This document shows, in pieces, positions 1 to 8,178 of a stretch of DNA of 64,000 nt. The notes below the pieces were generated by a model. It saw nothing but the letters and a program-made list of their open reading frames with translations, did no database searches and was not told the origin of the DNA. The stretch lies in the NCBI GenBank assembly GCA_016930535.1, contig JAFGGN010000073.1:1-64000 (forward strand), read 5' to 3'. This stretch comes from a bacterium. Its GTDB lineage: Bacteria; Zhuqueibacterota; QNDG01; JAFGCO01. The translations under genes and the position numbers were made by a program. Numbering within the stretch: the stretch's first letter is position 1; every line of letters starts with the position of its first letter.

Positions 1-732
1 GAAATCATCGACATGTTTCACTGGCTCGGCGCCCTGATCACGAATATGGAAATCATCGGCAGAACGGACACACCGGTTCGTGAAGTCATCAATCGCGCGG
101 CGTCGCTGCTCGACAGGCCGGTGGATGCGTTCTGTCTGGTCGTGAAGGACGGCAAAGCGGCCGGATTGTTTGCGGGCCCCGCAGCCGAAACATGGCAGCA
201 GGCAGCCCGGCTGTCCGAAAAACTGCATATCGTCTACAAATCCCGGTCCTTCGGGCAGGTGCTTTCCTGTGCGCCGCGCATGTACGATGACTTGTGGACC
301 GGGGCGAAATGCATGTATAAACTGGAACCGGTCGTGGCCGACGGCGGCGAGTTGATCATCTACGCGCCCCATATCTGCGATGTTTCCGTCACGCACGGTA
401 AAACGATCCTGGATGTCGGATATCATGTCCGGGATTATTTCGTGCATCAGTGGGACCGGTTCCGGCATCTCCCATGGGGCATACTGGCCCATTCGACGCA
501 TGTGAAAGGTCTGGGCAGGTTTGAAAACGGCGTGGAGAAGCCGCGCATCCGGGTGACCCTGGCCACGTCGATTCCGGAAAATATCTGCCGGAAGATCGAT
601 CTGGGTTACCGGGATCCGGCTTCCATCGATCCGAAGGAGTGGATGAACAGGGAGGCGGAAGGCATCCTTTACGTGCCCAAAGCCGGTGAAATGCTGTACC
701 GGCTCGAAAAGCCGGATTCGAATGAAGAATAA
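1..732 (+). CDS. LarA-like (DUF2088) protein, C-terminal part (5' truncated by window)
   Basis: The reading frame is open from base 1, so only the last 243 or so residues are present and the true start lies upstream. The visible part resembles the C-terminal half of the nickel-dependent lactate racemase (LarA)/DUF2088 family: a YAPHI-type segment followed by a conserved 'THGKTILDVGYHV' stretch, then a helix rich in Trp and Arg. Characterised LarA proteins interconvert lactate stereoisomers, but most DUF2088 relatives act on other, often unknown, 2-hydroxy acids. The following gene, a PfkB kinase, lies 22 bp downstream and is probably in the same operon, which hints at sugar-acid metabolism rather than lactate. 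Family assignment is moderately secure and substrate unknown. Confidence 0.65.
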   Translation, partial: EIIDMFHWLGALITNMEIIGRTDTPVREVINRAASLLDRPVDAFCLVVKDGKAAGLFAGPAAETWQQAARLSEKLHIVYKSRSFGQVLSCAPRMYDDLWTGAKCMYKLEPVVADGGELIIYAPHICDVSVTHGKTILDVGYHVRDYFVHQWDRFRHLPWGILAHSTHVKGLGRFENGVEKPRIRVTLATSIPENICRKIDLGYRDPASIDPKEWMNREAEGILYVPKAGEMLYRLEKPDSNEE

Positions 733-754
733 AGACTGAATCGGGAGTCAAATC

Positions 755-1852
755 ATGAACCTTGAATGTCGGTCCAAAGACGAATGCCTGTTCGATGAAA
801 TATCCCTGGGTGAAGTCATGCTGCGGTTCGATCCGGGGGAAGCACGCGTGCATACGGCGCGCCAGTTCAAAGTCTGGGAAGGCGGCGGCGAGTACAACGT
901 GGCCAGGGGACTGCGGCGCTGTTTCGGTCTGAGAACCGCGGTCGTGACCGCTTTTGCCCGGAATCCGGTCGGAGAGCTTGTGGAGGATTTTATTCTGCAA
1001 GGCGGTGTGGATACCCGCTTTGTACAATGGGTCCCCTATGACGGACTGGGACGAACCGTACGCAACGGCCTCAATTTCACGGAAAGGGGATTCGGGATGC
1101 GCGGCGCGCTCGGATGCGTGGACCGCGGCCATACGGCAGCCAGTCAGATGAAAGCCGGCGACGTGGACTGGGACATGATTTTCGGAAAACTCGGTGCACG
1201 CTGGTTCCATACGGGCGGTATTTTCGCCGCGCTTTCGGAAACAACACCCGGCGTGGTGATCGAGGCCATGAAAACGGCCAGGAAATACGGCACCATCGTC
1301 AGTTATGATCTGAATTACCGGCCGAGCCTGTGGAAATCGATCGGAGGCCCGGCCAGGGCCCAGGAGGTGAACCGGGAAATCGCCCGTCACGTGGATGTCA
1401 TGATCGGGAACGAAGAGGATTTTACGGCCTGCCTGGGATTCGAGATCGAAGGTGTTGATGAGAACCTGACAAAACTCGACGTGGGGAAATTCAAGGCCAT
1501 GATCGGGCGTGCACTGGAATCGTATCCGAATTTCAAAGTCATTGCCACCACATTGAGAGGCGTGATCACGGCCAGCGTGAACGACTGGGGCGCTGTCTGC
1601 TGGCATGACGGAACCTTCCATGAAGCGGCTTTCAGGCCCGGGCTCGAGATTCTGGACCGGGTCGGCGGCGGGGACAGTTTCGCCTCGGGGCTGATTTACG
1701 GACTGATGTGTCTTGAGGATGCAAAAAAGGCCGTGGAGTACGGAGCGGCACACGGCGCCCTCGCCATGACCACGCCCGGGGATACCACCATGGCCAGACT
1801 TTCCGAAGTGGAAAAACTGGTTCAGGGTGTCGGGGCGAGGGTGGTTCGCTGA
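755..1852 (+). CDS. PfkB-family sugar kinase, probably 2-keto-3-deoxygluconate kinase type
   Basis: This 365-residue protein has the usual length and architecture of the ribokinase/PfkB family. Near the N-terminus 'LGEVMLRFDPGE' and 'EGGGEYNVARGL' form the substrate-binding beta clasp and glycine-rich turn. At about residue 306 'RVGGGDSFASGL' is the PfkB signature 2 with the anion hole and catalytic Asp. The N-terminal motif is closest to 2-keto-3-deoxygluconate kinases (KdgK), which phosphorylate KDG in cytosolic uronate or Entner-Doudoroff-type catabolism, but fructokinase-like substrates cannot be excluded. The ATG follows a GGGAG Shine-Dalgarno about 9 bp upstream. It lies just after the LarA-like gene and ends two bases from the convergent nucleoside phosphorylase gene. 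Confidence 0.8.
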   Translation: MNLECRSKDECLFDEISLGEVMLRFDPGEARVHTARQFKVWEGGGEYNVARGLRRCFGLRTAVVTAFARNPVGELVEDFILQGGVDTRFVQWVPYDGLGRTVRNGLNFTERGFGMRGALGCVDRGHTAASQMKAGDVDWDMIFGKLGARWFHTGGIFAALSETTPGVVIEAMKTARKYGTIVSYDLNYRPSLWKSIGGPARAQEVNREIARHVDVMIGNEEDFTACLGFEIEGVDENLTKLDVGKFKAMIGRALESYPNFKVIATTLRGVITASVNDWGAVCWHDGTFHEAAFRPGLEILDRVGGGDSFASGLIYGLMCLEDAKKAVEYGAAHGALAMTTPGDTTMARLSEVEKLVQGVGARVVR

Positions 1853-1853
1853 C

Positions 1854-2669
1854 TTACAGGGATTTATCTCCATGCAGCGTATCGAAGATCCCGAAAAGAC
1901 TGTGTGCCATGCTGAGAAGCCGGGCAAACCGGTTTTGAACCGTTTTCAGTGTGTCCGGAGGCGACCAGCCGTTTTCGGTTATGCGGTCGCTCCCGATCAT
2001 AAGGGCCGTTACCGGGATACGGTGATGCCGGGCGATGGCAAACAGGGCCGATGCCTCCATGTCCACGGAGATGCAGCCTTTCTTGCGGACCGATTCAATA
2101 AGTCCGGATGTTTCCATGAAGGGTGCGTCCGTGGTCCAGTGCGGGCCGGTATGTACGGTCAATCCGTCTGAGCGCAGTGTATCGGCCATGCAGCTGTTCA
2201 GGGACGCATTCACCTGAATATCCGATTCTGCTCCAAGATAATGGGCGGACGTGCCTTCATCGCGAATGAAGGCAGACGGCACAAATAAATCGCCTGTCCG
2301 TCCGCTGCCGTTCAGAATGCCGCAGGTTCCGATCATGATAATTTCACGGGCCCCGAGCTCGATACAGATTTCAAGCGTCATGCCCGCGGCCGGCGCACCT
2401 GTCCCCGCATAGACCAGGATATGGTCCGGTTCGCCTGACCGGTAATGGGCATCAGAACCGAAGAGAAAACGCGACCGTTTGGTGTTCTTCATACCATTCA
2501 GCCGTCCGGCATTCGGCATCATGTGCAGCAGGCATTTTTCAGGCATATTCAGCCGGCGCAGGTGAGGGGCATAGTGGCGTATGAAATGCGCGGGCGTGAA
2601 CAGCGGATGACAGTCCGGGTTCATCATGAATCCTGTCAGAAGAATGGATGCGGAACAAAACCTGGTCAA
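1854..2669 (-). CDS. Nucleoside phosphorylase (PNP/UDP family)
   Basis: The 271-residue product carries the hallmarks of the PNP_UDP_1 family (uridine phosphorylase/purine nucleoside phosphorylase type I): 'VYAGTGAPAAGM', the phosphate-binding 'IGTCGIL' loop, and 'VDMEASALFAIA', whose Met-Glu contacts the ribose. Such enzymes split nucleosides with phosphate to a base and ribose-1-phosphate in the cytosol. The C-terminal 'MIGSDRITE' replaces the more common 'SD' pair and keeps the catalytic Asp position. Length is within the family range. Base specificity cannot be read from the sequence. It is transcribed towards the kinase gene and stands alone on its strand. Confidence 0.82.
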   Translation of the reverse strand: MTRFCSASILLTGFMMNPDCHPLFTPAHFIRHYAPHLRRLNMPEKCLLHMMPNAGRLNGMKNTKRSRFLFGSDAHYRSGEPDHILVYAGTGAPAAGMTLEICIELGAREIIMIGTCGILNGSGRTGDLFVPSAFIRDEGTSAHYLGAESDIQVNASLNSCMADTLRSDGLTVHTGPHWTTDAPFMETSGLIESVRKKGCISVDMEASALFAIARHHRIPVTALMIGSDRITENGWSPPDTLKTVQNRFARLLSMAHSLFGIFDTLHGDKSL

Positions 2670-2738
2670 GTGTACGAAAAAACCCGGACATTATCAAGGC
2701 GATATTGGAGCCGAGTGTATCATGTTGAAACATTTATC

Positions 2739-2767
2739 TTGACTTTTTTATGAAACATGCATACATT
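2739..2767 (+). promoter_or_regulatory. Sigma-70-like promoter upstream of the barrel/TPR gene
   Basis: TTGACT (2739-2744) is followed after exactly 17 bp by TACATT (2762-2767). It matches the spacing of four other promoters in this window. It would give a leader of about 245 nt before the start at 3020. Confidence 0.45.
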
Positions 2768-2955
2768 GTACCGCTCAAAAACGGGTTTTTCTGCCTGTTT
2801 CTGAAAGTCCGGTTTGAAGCCGGAATGCATTTCAAAATGTGATTGAAAATCATTCAGCACGGCAATTTCAGAATGGACCGAATGTTCTTTAGAAAAGTTA
2901 TAAACTATTAATAAACAGGCATTAATGTTATTTTAAACGGTTTATTTTATTGATT

Positions 2956-2971
2956 TGGCAGGGATTTTGCA
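2956..2971 (+). promoter_or_regulatory. Sigma-54 (-24/-12) promoter
   Basis: TGGCAGG, four bases, then TTGCA matches the RpoN consensus (TGGCACR-N4-TTGCW) at every position except one, with the invariant GG and GC dinucleotides correctly 10 bp apart. It lies 49 bp upstream of the start codon at 3020. Transcription would need an unseen AAA+ enhancer-binding activator. Confidence 0.65.
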
Positions 2972-3019
2972 TTGAAACGAGCGACACTACTCAACTTATG
3001 CCTTAGGGAGGGCATGATC

Positions 3020-4411
3020 ATGAAACGATTTGCCATTATTGTATTTATCTGCTTTGGCAGCGTTCTTTTCGGCCAGGGATTCAGCCTGACACAACCGGAC
3101 GCTGTGGGCGGCAATTTTGTCGCCATGGCCCAGGACCAGGCCACTTATCCCGAGGGGATGGGTGTAGAAGAGGGGATGGCCTTTGGACCCGGCCTGGAAT
3201 TCTTCCTGAAATATGACGTATCCCCCAAACTGTTCGTCACCATCGGCACGGGCCTGAACACGATCAATCATAATATGCCTGATTTTTTTGATGTGGCCAG
3301 GACCACCCTGATCCCGACGTTTGAGATCAAGGGGGCCTACAAGCTCATGACGGGCAGCCAGTTTACCCCGTTCCTGCTCGCGGGCGTTCATGCATTCGGC
3401 CATACCACGACCATGGAAGGCAATTTCGGCGGTGCGGATTTCTCGTCCACGACCGACCGGTATTACGACGGCGCGATTTTCGTGGGCGGCGGTGCGGATG
3501 TGGCAATCAATGAGCGCACATCCCTTCAGGTATCCGGGGATCTGAGATTCGTGGTCAGCTCCGATGCGGATCCGCAGCCCCAGTACTGGGTGGCCAAAGC
3601 CGGCATTGCGTATCAGCTTGACAAGAAATCCCAGCAGGGACCGGTTCAGGAAGAAATCGAGTATCCGCTGGGTGACGATGAACTGGCCTCTCTGGACGAT
3701 CTGTTCAAGGACAGCGGATCCGGGGATGGATTCGACGATCTGGACCTTCTGTTCCAGCCTGAAGAAGAGGCCGCCTCTTCCATGTCCGAATCCTATGCAG
3801 ACAATACCTACGATGATCTGTTTGACGAATCGTCATCAGGAGCCGGATCTTCAAGCTATGACTATTCCGGCTCGGGTCCGTCCACGCTGACGGCGCGCAT
3901 CAATGAACTGAAACAGAAGATGGATGCGGGATTCCAGCAGATTTCCGTTCTGGAAAATCAGGTTCAGGAGAACGAGCGTGTGATCGCGAATCTCAGCGGA
4001 AATGCGGCGGGAAGCTATGCTGGCGGCGACAGACTCTCGGGTTCGGATTTCCAGCGCCAGTATGACAATAATCTGCAGAAAGTGAATGCCAAGAATTACC
4101 GGGACGCCATCGCCGGATTTTCACAGCTGATGTCAGGCAATCCGGATCATAAGCTGGCCAGCAACTGCCAGTACTGGATCGGTGAATGCTACAATGCGCT
4201 GGGAGATTATTCCAAGGCCATTCAGGCGTTCAACAGCGTGATGGAATACCGGTCCTCCTATAAATTTGACGACGCACTGATCATGACAGGTCTGTGCAGC
4301 ATGAAAATCGGTGACAATGACCGTGCACGGCAGAAGTTTCAGGAACTGGTCAACCGGTATCCGGAAAGTGAATATGCACCCAAAGCCATGCGGTATTTGG
4401 GGCGATTATAA
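3020..4411 (+). CDS. Outer-membrane beta-barrel / TPR (CpoB-like) fusion protein
   Basis: I place the start at ATG 3020, because the GGGAGG at 3006-3011 is 8 bp upstream and the protein then begins with a clean signal peptide (MKRFAIIVFICFG...). Residues 20 to about 205 read as an 8-stranded OmpA-like barrel, with alternating aromatic and glycine strands ending in 'AKAGIAYQL'. A very acidic Ser/Gly-rich linker follows, with three copies of a D-D-L-(D-L)-F motif. Then come a short coiled coil and three C-terminal TPRs ('NAKNYRDAIAGFSQLM...') like those of CpoB/YbgF, the periplasmic Tol-Pal partner. The likely role is to link outer membrane to periplasmic machinery, which is inference. It is a single-gene transcript closed by the terminator at 4439. 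Confidence 0.75.
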   Translation: MKRFAIIVFICFGSVLFGQGFSLTQPDAVGGNFVAMAQDQATYPEGMGVEEGMAFGPGLEFFLKYDVSPKLFVTIGTGLNTINHNMPDFFDVARTTLIPTFEIKGAYKLMTGSQFTPFLLAGVHAFGHTTTMEGNFGGADFSSTTDRYYDGAIFVGGGADVAINERTSLQVSGDLRFVVSSDADPQPQYWVAKAGIAYQLDKKSQQGPVQEEIEYPLGDDELASLDDLFKDSGSGDGFDDLDLLFQPEEEAASSMSESYADNTYDDLFDESSSGAGSSSYDYSGSGPSTLTARINELKQKMDAGFQQISVLENQVQENERVIANLSGNAAGSYAGGDRLSGSDFQRQYDNNLQKVNAKNYRDAIAGFSQLMSGNPDHKLASNCQYWIGECYNALGDYSKAIQAFNSVMEYRSSYKFDDALIMTGLCSMKIGDNDRARQKFQELVNRYPESEYAPKAMRYLGRL

Positions 4412-4438
4412 ATTAAACCTGTGAAAGGGTTGAACTGC

Positions 4439-4469
4439 AAGGGCTGACAATATGTCAGCCCTTTTTTTT
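4439..4469 (+). terminator. Rho-independent terminator
   Basis: A perfect inverted repeat, GGGCTGACA / TGTCAGCCC with a 3-nt loop, lies at 4441-4461 and is extended by A/T pairs. It is followed by eight T residues on the plus strand, 28 bp after the stop of the barrel/TPR gene. Confidence 0.93.
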
Positions 4470-4552
4470 ATCCGCAAACCGGTCGGTTATGGGAAAATGG
4501 CCGTTTAAATGGTTCCGGGTATTCGGTCAGGCAGTGAGAAAATGCAGACGGT

Positions 4553-5317
4553 TTAAAAATCCGTTTCCTGTTCCGCGGCATGCCTGCGTTTTTTCGCCAT
4601 ACGGGAAACCAGAATGCTGAACTCGTAAAGAAGGATAAGCGGAATTGCCATCATGATCTGGCTGGCCGGATCCGGAGGGGTCAGCAGGGCCGCCAGGATG
4701 AATATCAGAACAATGCTGTATCGTCTGTATTTGATGAGAAAGTCCGGAGAGAGCACACCGATACGTGTCAGAACGAATGAGATCACGGGCAGTTCGAAAA
4801 TCACGCCTCCGACCAGGATCAGCCGCAGAACGAAGCCGATATAATCATTCAGATTGATTTTGGCCATGATGGTCTCGGTGCCCATACCGTAGAGAATCGG
4901 CAATACGGTCGGGATCAGAATATAATAGGAAAATCCCATGCCCGCAGTAAAACACAGCGTGGTCGATAACAGGCCCGGAATGAAGTATTTTCGCTCGTTC
5001 GGCATCAGTCCCGGTGCCACGAACTGCCAAAGCTGATAGAAGATCACGGGTGAGGCCAGGATCAGACCCGCAACCAGCGAGGCTTCCATACGGACCATGA
5101 GTGCACCCGTGGGCTTCAGAAAGATGATTTCCGCAGGATTTTTCAGTTGATCATTGGGCTGTGTCAGCAGGTTCAGCAGTTTTTCACTGAACGGGAAGAT
5201 GCCCACCGTAAATAAAACGGCTGCACCCAGGCATTTGAGTATGCGTATGCGGAGTTCCTCGAGATGATCGAGAAAGGGCATTTCCCTGGGATCATTTTTA
5301 TTATTATTCCTGTTCAT
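4553..5317 (-). CDS. tatC: Sec-independent protein translocase TatC
   Basis: The 254-residue protein has the full TatC layout: a cytoplasmic N-terminus with 'MPFLDHLEELRIRI' (the conserved P-x-x-x-H-x-x-E-L-R signature that reads the twin-arginine signal), followed by six hydrophobic segments. 'FWQFVAPGLMPNERKY'-type loop residues and 'PDPASQIMMAIPLILLYE' near the C-terminus are typical. TatC is the core receptor of the twin-arginine pathway that exports folded, often cofactor-bearing proteins across the inner membrane. It is the last gene of the rnf transcript, one base after rnfA, although Tat is not known to be needed for Rnf assembly. No tatA or tatB gene is in the window. Confidence 0.95.
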   Translation of the reverse strand: MNRNNNKNDPREMPFLDHLEELRIRILKCLGAAVLFTVGIFPFSEKLLNLLTQPNDQLKNPAEIIFLKPTGALMVRMEASLVAGLILASPVIFYQLWQFVAPGLMPNERKYFIPGLLSTTLCFTAGMGFSYYILIPTVLPILYGMGTETIMAKINLNDYIGFVLRLILVGGVIFELPVISFVLTRIGVLSPDFLIKYRRYSIVLIFILAALLTPPDPASQIMMAIPLILLYEFSILVSRMAKKRRHAAEQETDF

Positions 5318-5318
5318 T

Positions 5319-5948
5319 TCAGCCGATCTTCAGGCCGGCGAAGCCAAGAAACGCCAATGCCATGCAGCCTGCCATGATGAACGCGATCGGCGCACCGCGC
5401 ATGGCCCGGGGTACATTGGCAAGCTCTAGTTTCTCACGGAGCCCGGCCATCAGTACAAGCGCCAGCGTGAATCCGATGCCTGACATGAATCCGTTGGTGA
5501 GACTCTGCAGAAAATTATAATCCTGATCAATGTTCAGAATGGAGACACCCAAAACCGCACAGTTGGTCGTGATCAGGGGCAGATAAATACCCAGGGAACG
5601 ATAAAGGCCCGGACTCGTTTTCTGAATGACCATCTCCACGAATTGCACCAGCGAAGCAATGATCAGAATAAACGCTATCGTACGCAGGAACGTCAGATCG
5701 GGCGGATTGACATGAAGCCATCTGGCCAGCAGATTTACAGGCGTCGGTTCCAGGAAATAACGGTAAACCACCCATGTGACCGCAGAGGCGATGCTCATGA
5801 CAAAAACAACGGCCATACCCATGCCCACGGCTGAATCAAGCTGTCTGGAAACACCGATATAGGGACACAATCCCAGAAAGCGGTGCAGTACGAAATTGCT
5901 GACCAGTATCGCACTGACAGATATAATCAACAGCATTTTAATTTCCAT
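5319..5948 (-). CDS. rnfA: Ion-translocating Rnf complex subunit RnfA
   Basis: This 209-residue, six-helix membrane protein carries 'VLHRFLGLCPYIGVSRQLDSAVGMG' near the N-terminus and 'LITTNCAVLGV' in the centre, the paired half-helix motifs of the RnfA/NqrE family. Those motifs hold a conserved cysteine each, which bind the membrane 2Fe-2S centre. With RnfE it forms the pseudo-symmetric channel core of the Rnf complex, which couples ferredoxin:NAD+ electron transfer to Na+ or H+ movement. It is slightly longer than the usual 193 residues because of a loop after helix 3. It follows rnfE by 18 bp and is followed immediately by tatC instead of the expected rnfB. Confidence 0.93.
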   Translation of the reverse strand: MEIKMLLIISVSAILVSNFVLHRFLGLCPYIGVSRQLDSAVGMGMAVVFVMSIASAVTWVVYRYFLEPTPVNLLARWLHVNPPDLTFLRTIAFILIIASLVQFVEMVIQKTSPGLYRSLGIYLPLITTNCAVLGVSILNIDQDYNFLQSLTNGFMSGIGFTLALVLMAGLREKLELANVPRAMRGAPIAFIMAGCMALAFLGFAGLKIG

Positions 5949-5966
5949 AGATCAATCCCCGAATCA

Positions 5967-6572
5967 TCATGAATGACGTATTTTTCGTGCGTGATCGGTC
6001 CAGTTCAATAATCCGATCAGCAATCCGATGGTGATAAATGCACCCGGCGAAAGAATCATCAGCAGTACGGGCTCGAAAGACGGCCCGAACAGGGGAACCC
6101 CCATCCATGTGCCGTTTCCCAGAATTTCACGAAACGTGGCGATGATGGTGAGTGCAAGTGTAAATCCGATACCCATGCCCAGTGCATCCAGAATGGAGCG
6201 GAATACCCCGTTTTTACCGGCAAACGCCTCCGCGCGTCCCAGAATGATGCAGTTGACGACGATCAGGGGTATGAACAGTCCGAGACTTTTATGCAGGTCG
6301 GGCAGATATCCGGCCATGACCAGATCCACGATGGTGACAAAAGTTGCGATAATGCTGATGTAAATGGGAATCCTTATTTTTGCGGGGACCCAGTTTCTGA
6401 CCAGCGAGACGATGATATTCGAACACAGAAGGACAAAAATGACGGCCGATCCCATACCGAGGGCATTCTGAACAGAAGTGGATGTGGCCAGTACCGGGCA
6501 GAGCCCCAGCATCAGTCTGAATACCGGATTTTCCTGAAAAATTCCCTTGATCAAGTCCTTTTTGAATGACAT
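5967..6572 (-). CDS. rnfE: Ion-translocating Rnf complex subunit RnfE
   Basis: The 201-residue product begins 'MSFKKDLIKGIFQENPVF' and continues 'RLMLGLCPVLATSTSVQNALGMG', the characteristic opening of RnfE/NqrD. The mirrored central motif 'LIVVNCIILGRAEAFA' is also present, with the paired Cys residues of the intramembrane iron-sulfur site. Six transmembrane segments are evident. RnfE pairs with RnfA to form the membrane core. The gene lies 4 bp after rnfG and 18 bp before rnfA. The choice of Rnf rather than Nqr rests on the ferredoxin-type RnfC encoded upstream. Confidence 0.93.
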   Translation of the reverse strand: MSFKKDLIKGIFQENPVFRLMLGLCPVLATSTSVQNALGMGSAVIFVLLCSNIIVSLVRNWVPAKIRIPIYISIIATFVTIVDLVMAGYLPDLHKSLGLFIPLIVVNCIILGRAEAFAGKNGVFRSILDALGMGIGFTLALTIIATFREILGNGTWMGVPLFGPSFEPVLLMILSPGAFITIGLLIGLLNWTDHARKIRHS

Positions 6573-6576
6573 GCCG

Positions 6577-7146
6577 TTACTCCGTCATTTTCAGTTTTTC
6601 GATAATGGTTCCTGAACGCGCTGCGATGTCGTTCGTGATGGCCCTGGAGGTAATGGTCGCCCCGGTGATGGATACGATTTCACCTCCGTCCTTGTCCACC
6701 CGCAGGTCCGGCGCAAATTTTCCCTCGAACTGAGCCTGCCACCAGGGTTCGGATTCACCTGAACGGATTTCCATGCATTTGGTCCCGAGGCCCGGGGTTT
6801 CCTGCTGACCCAGCACCCGGATTTTCATCACGGTTCCGTTCGAATCCAGCCCGACAAGGGTCCAGATGGTGCTTGAATAGCCTTTGGCAAAAGAAGAAAA
6901 TGCAATTCCCCTGAAATCCGATGTATCCTGATTTGCGTATCCGCGATAGACCGCATTTTCTTCATCAGGTACGATGATGCCATCCGCCGTACCGGGCAGA
7001 ACGGCAGAAAGGCCCTTCTGCAATTCCAGCTGTTTCTGTGCGGCTATTTTCGGCTGCGTCAGCTGATTCACGAATCCCAGGGCTCCCGAAGCCGCAAGTG
7101 TGACACACATCAGTATCAATGCATATTTGAGCATTTCCCTCAGCAA
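6577..7146 (-). CDS. rnfG: Rnf complex FMN-binding subunit RnfG
   Basis: This 189-residue protein has one N-terminal transmembrane helix (residues 7-27) and a periplasmic FMN-binding domain. The covalent flavinylation motif is 'SITGATITS' at about 159-167, where the Thr of T-G-A-T is expected to carry FMN via a phosphoester bond added by ApbE. No apbE is in the window. 'LGQQETPGLGTK' and 'VDKDGGEIVSITGA' are also classic RnfG segments. It shuttles electrons on the outer face of the inner membrane between RnfD and the RnfA/E core. The gene starts 4 bp after rnfD. Confidence 0.94.
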   Translation of the reverse strand: MLREMLKYALILMCVTLAASGALGFVNQLTQPKIAAQKQLELQKGLSAVLPGTADGIIVPDEENAVYRGYANQDTSDFRGIAFSSFAKGYSSTIWTLVGLDSNGTVMKIRVLGQQETPGLGTKCMEIRSGESEPWWQAQFEGKFAPDLRVDKDGGEIVSITGATITSRAITNDIAARSGTIIEKLKMTE

Positions 7147-7150
7147 TGGT

Positions 7151-8152
7151 TTATCCTCCGAAGACTTTAGGCCGTGTATATTTATCGAGCAGCGGTGTGA
7201 CCAGATTCATCAGCAGGATGGAGTAGGAGACGCCTTCAGGATATCCGCCCCAGAACCGGATCACGACTGTAAGAATGCCGCATCCCACACCGAACAGGAG
7301 CCTGCCGCGGAACGTGACAGGGGAGGTGACCATGTCCGTGGCCATATAAATCGCACCGAGAAAAAGACCGCCGCTCAGGGCATGAAACAGCGGATTTTCA
7401 CCCAGAATCGTTGTGAGAATCATGACGGTTCCGATATAGGCCACCGGGATTTTCCAGCTGATGATATGATGATAGAGCAGATAGCATCCGCCGAGGAATA
7501 GCAGCAGGGCGGAAACTTCTCCGATACATCCGCCGACCTGACCGATGAACAGTTTCATATAGGCGCCGTTCAGCTCTGCCATGGTCTGCTGGGCCTGGGT
7601 CACCTGTTCCGGCAGCAGATCCGATTTGTGTATCAGTATTTCACGCATATGTTTGAATACGGCCAGGGGCGTGGCTCCGGTGACACTATCGATACCCGAT
7701 ACCGGCATGTTGTTTCTCAGGGGGGCATCGAAAACCGTCATATGAACAGGCCAGGATGCCATCAGAAAGGCCCTTCCGATCAGGGCCGGATTCATGGGGT
7801 TGAAGCCCAGACCCCCGAAAATCTGTTTCCCGATAAAAACCGCCACCAGCGAGCCGACAGCCGGTATCCAGAGCGGCACGTCGGGCGGCAGATTGTAGGC
7901 CAGGAGCAAACCGGTCAGCACGGCGCTCCCGTCCAGAATGCTGACCGGCCGTTTCATGATTTTCTGACACACGAATTCGGTGAGCACGGCCGAGACAATG
8001 GCCGTCAGCGTGATCCAGAGAACCTGAAGACCGAAAAGGTAGATGGCCCACGCACCGGCCGGGATCAGGGTAATGATCACGGTGACCATGATTTTTTGTA
8101 TATTCAGATTGTCATGAATATGGGGTGACGCACTGATAAAACGCTGGTTCAT
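7151..8152 (-). CDS. rnfD: Rnf complex membrane subunit RnfD
   Basis: The 333-residue, multi-helix membrane protein opens with 'SPHIHDNLNIQKIM' (RnfD/NqrB family) and contains 'GGLGFNPMNPALIGRAFL', a conserved quinone/flavin-site loop. The covalent FMN motif 'DSVTGATPLA' places the flavinylated Thr at about residue 161. C-terminal 'FRGRLLFGVGCGILTVVIRFWGGYPEGVSY' matches the family. It forms the main ion-conducting bundle with RnfA/E. It follows rnfC by 26 bp. Length and motif set are complete, so the gene looks intact. Confidence 0.94.
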   Translation of the reverse strand: MNQRFISASPHIHDNLNIQKIMVTVIITLIPAGAWAIYLFGLQVLWITLTAIVSAVLTEFVCQKIMKRPVSILDGSAVLTGLLLAYNLPPDVPLWIPAVGSLVAVFIGKQIFGGLGFNPMNPALIGRAFLMASWPVHMTVFDAPLRNNMPVSGIDSVTGATPLAVFKHMREILIHKSDLLPEQVTQAQQTMAELNGAYMKLFIGQVGGCIGEVSALLLFLGGCYLLYHHIISWKIPVAYIGTVMILTTILGENPLFHALSGGLFLGAIYMATDMVTSPVTFRGRLLFGVGCGILTVVIRFWGGYPEGVSYSILLMNLVTPLLDKYTRPKVFGG

Positions 8153-8178
8153 ACAGGCGAATCCTCCAACCGTCTTGA

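Larger units (their letters stand above)
2670..3019. other. Intergenic region with two promoters
   Basis: This 350-bp stretch has no credible gene. It separates the divergently transcribed nucleoside phosphorylase and outer-membrane protein genes. It holds a sigma-70-like promoter and a sigma-54-like promoter, both pointing right (listed separately), so the longer transcript would have a leader of about 250 nt. A small TCCGG/CCGGA stem is seen at 2800-2822, and the sequence becomes AT-rich after 2880. No riboswitch class is recognisable. Confidence 0.5.

Noticed and set aside
389..1927. A 512-codon minus-strand frame across the kinase gene
   Set aside because: It is a shadow of the PfkB gene, with compositional bias and no domain.
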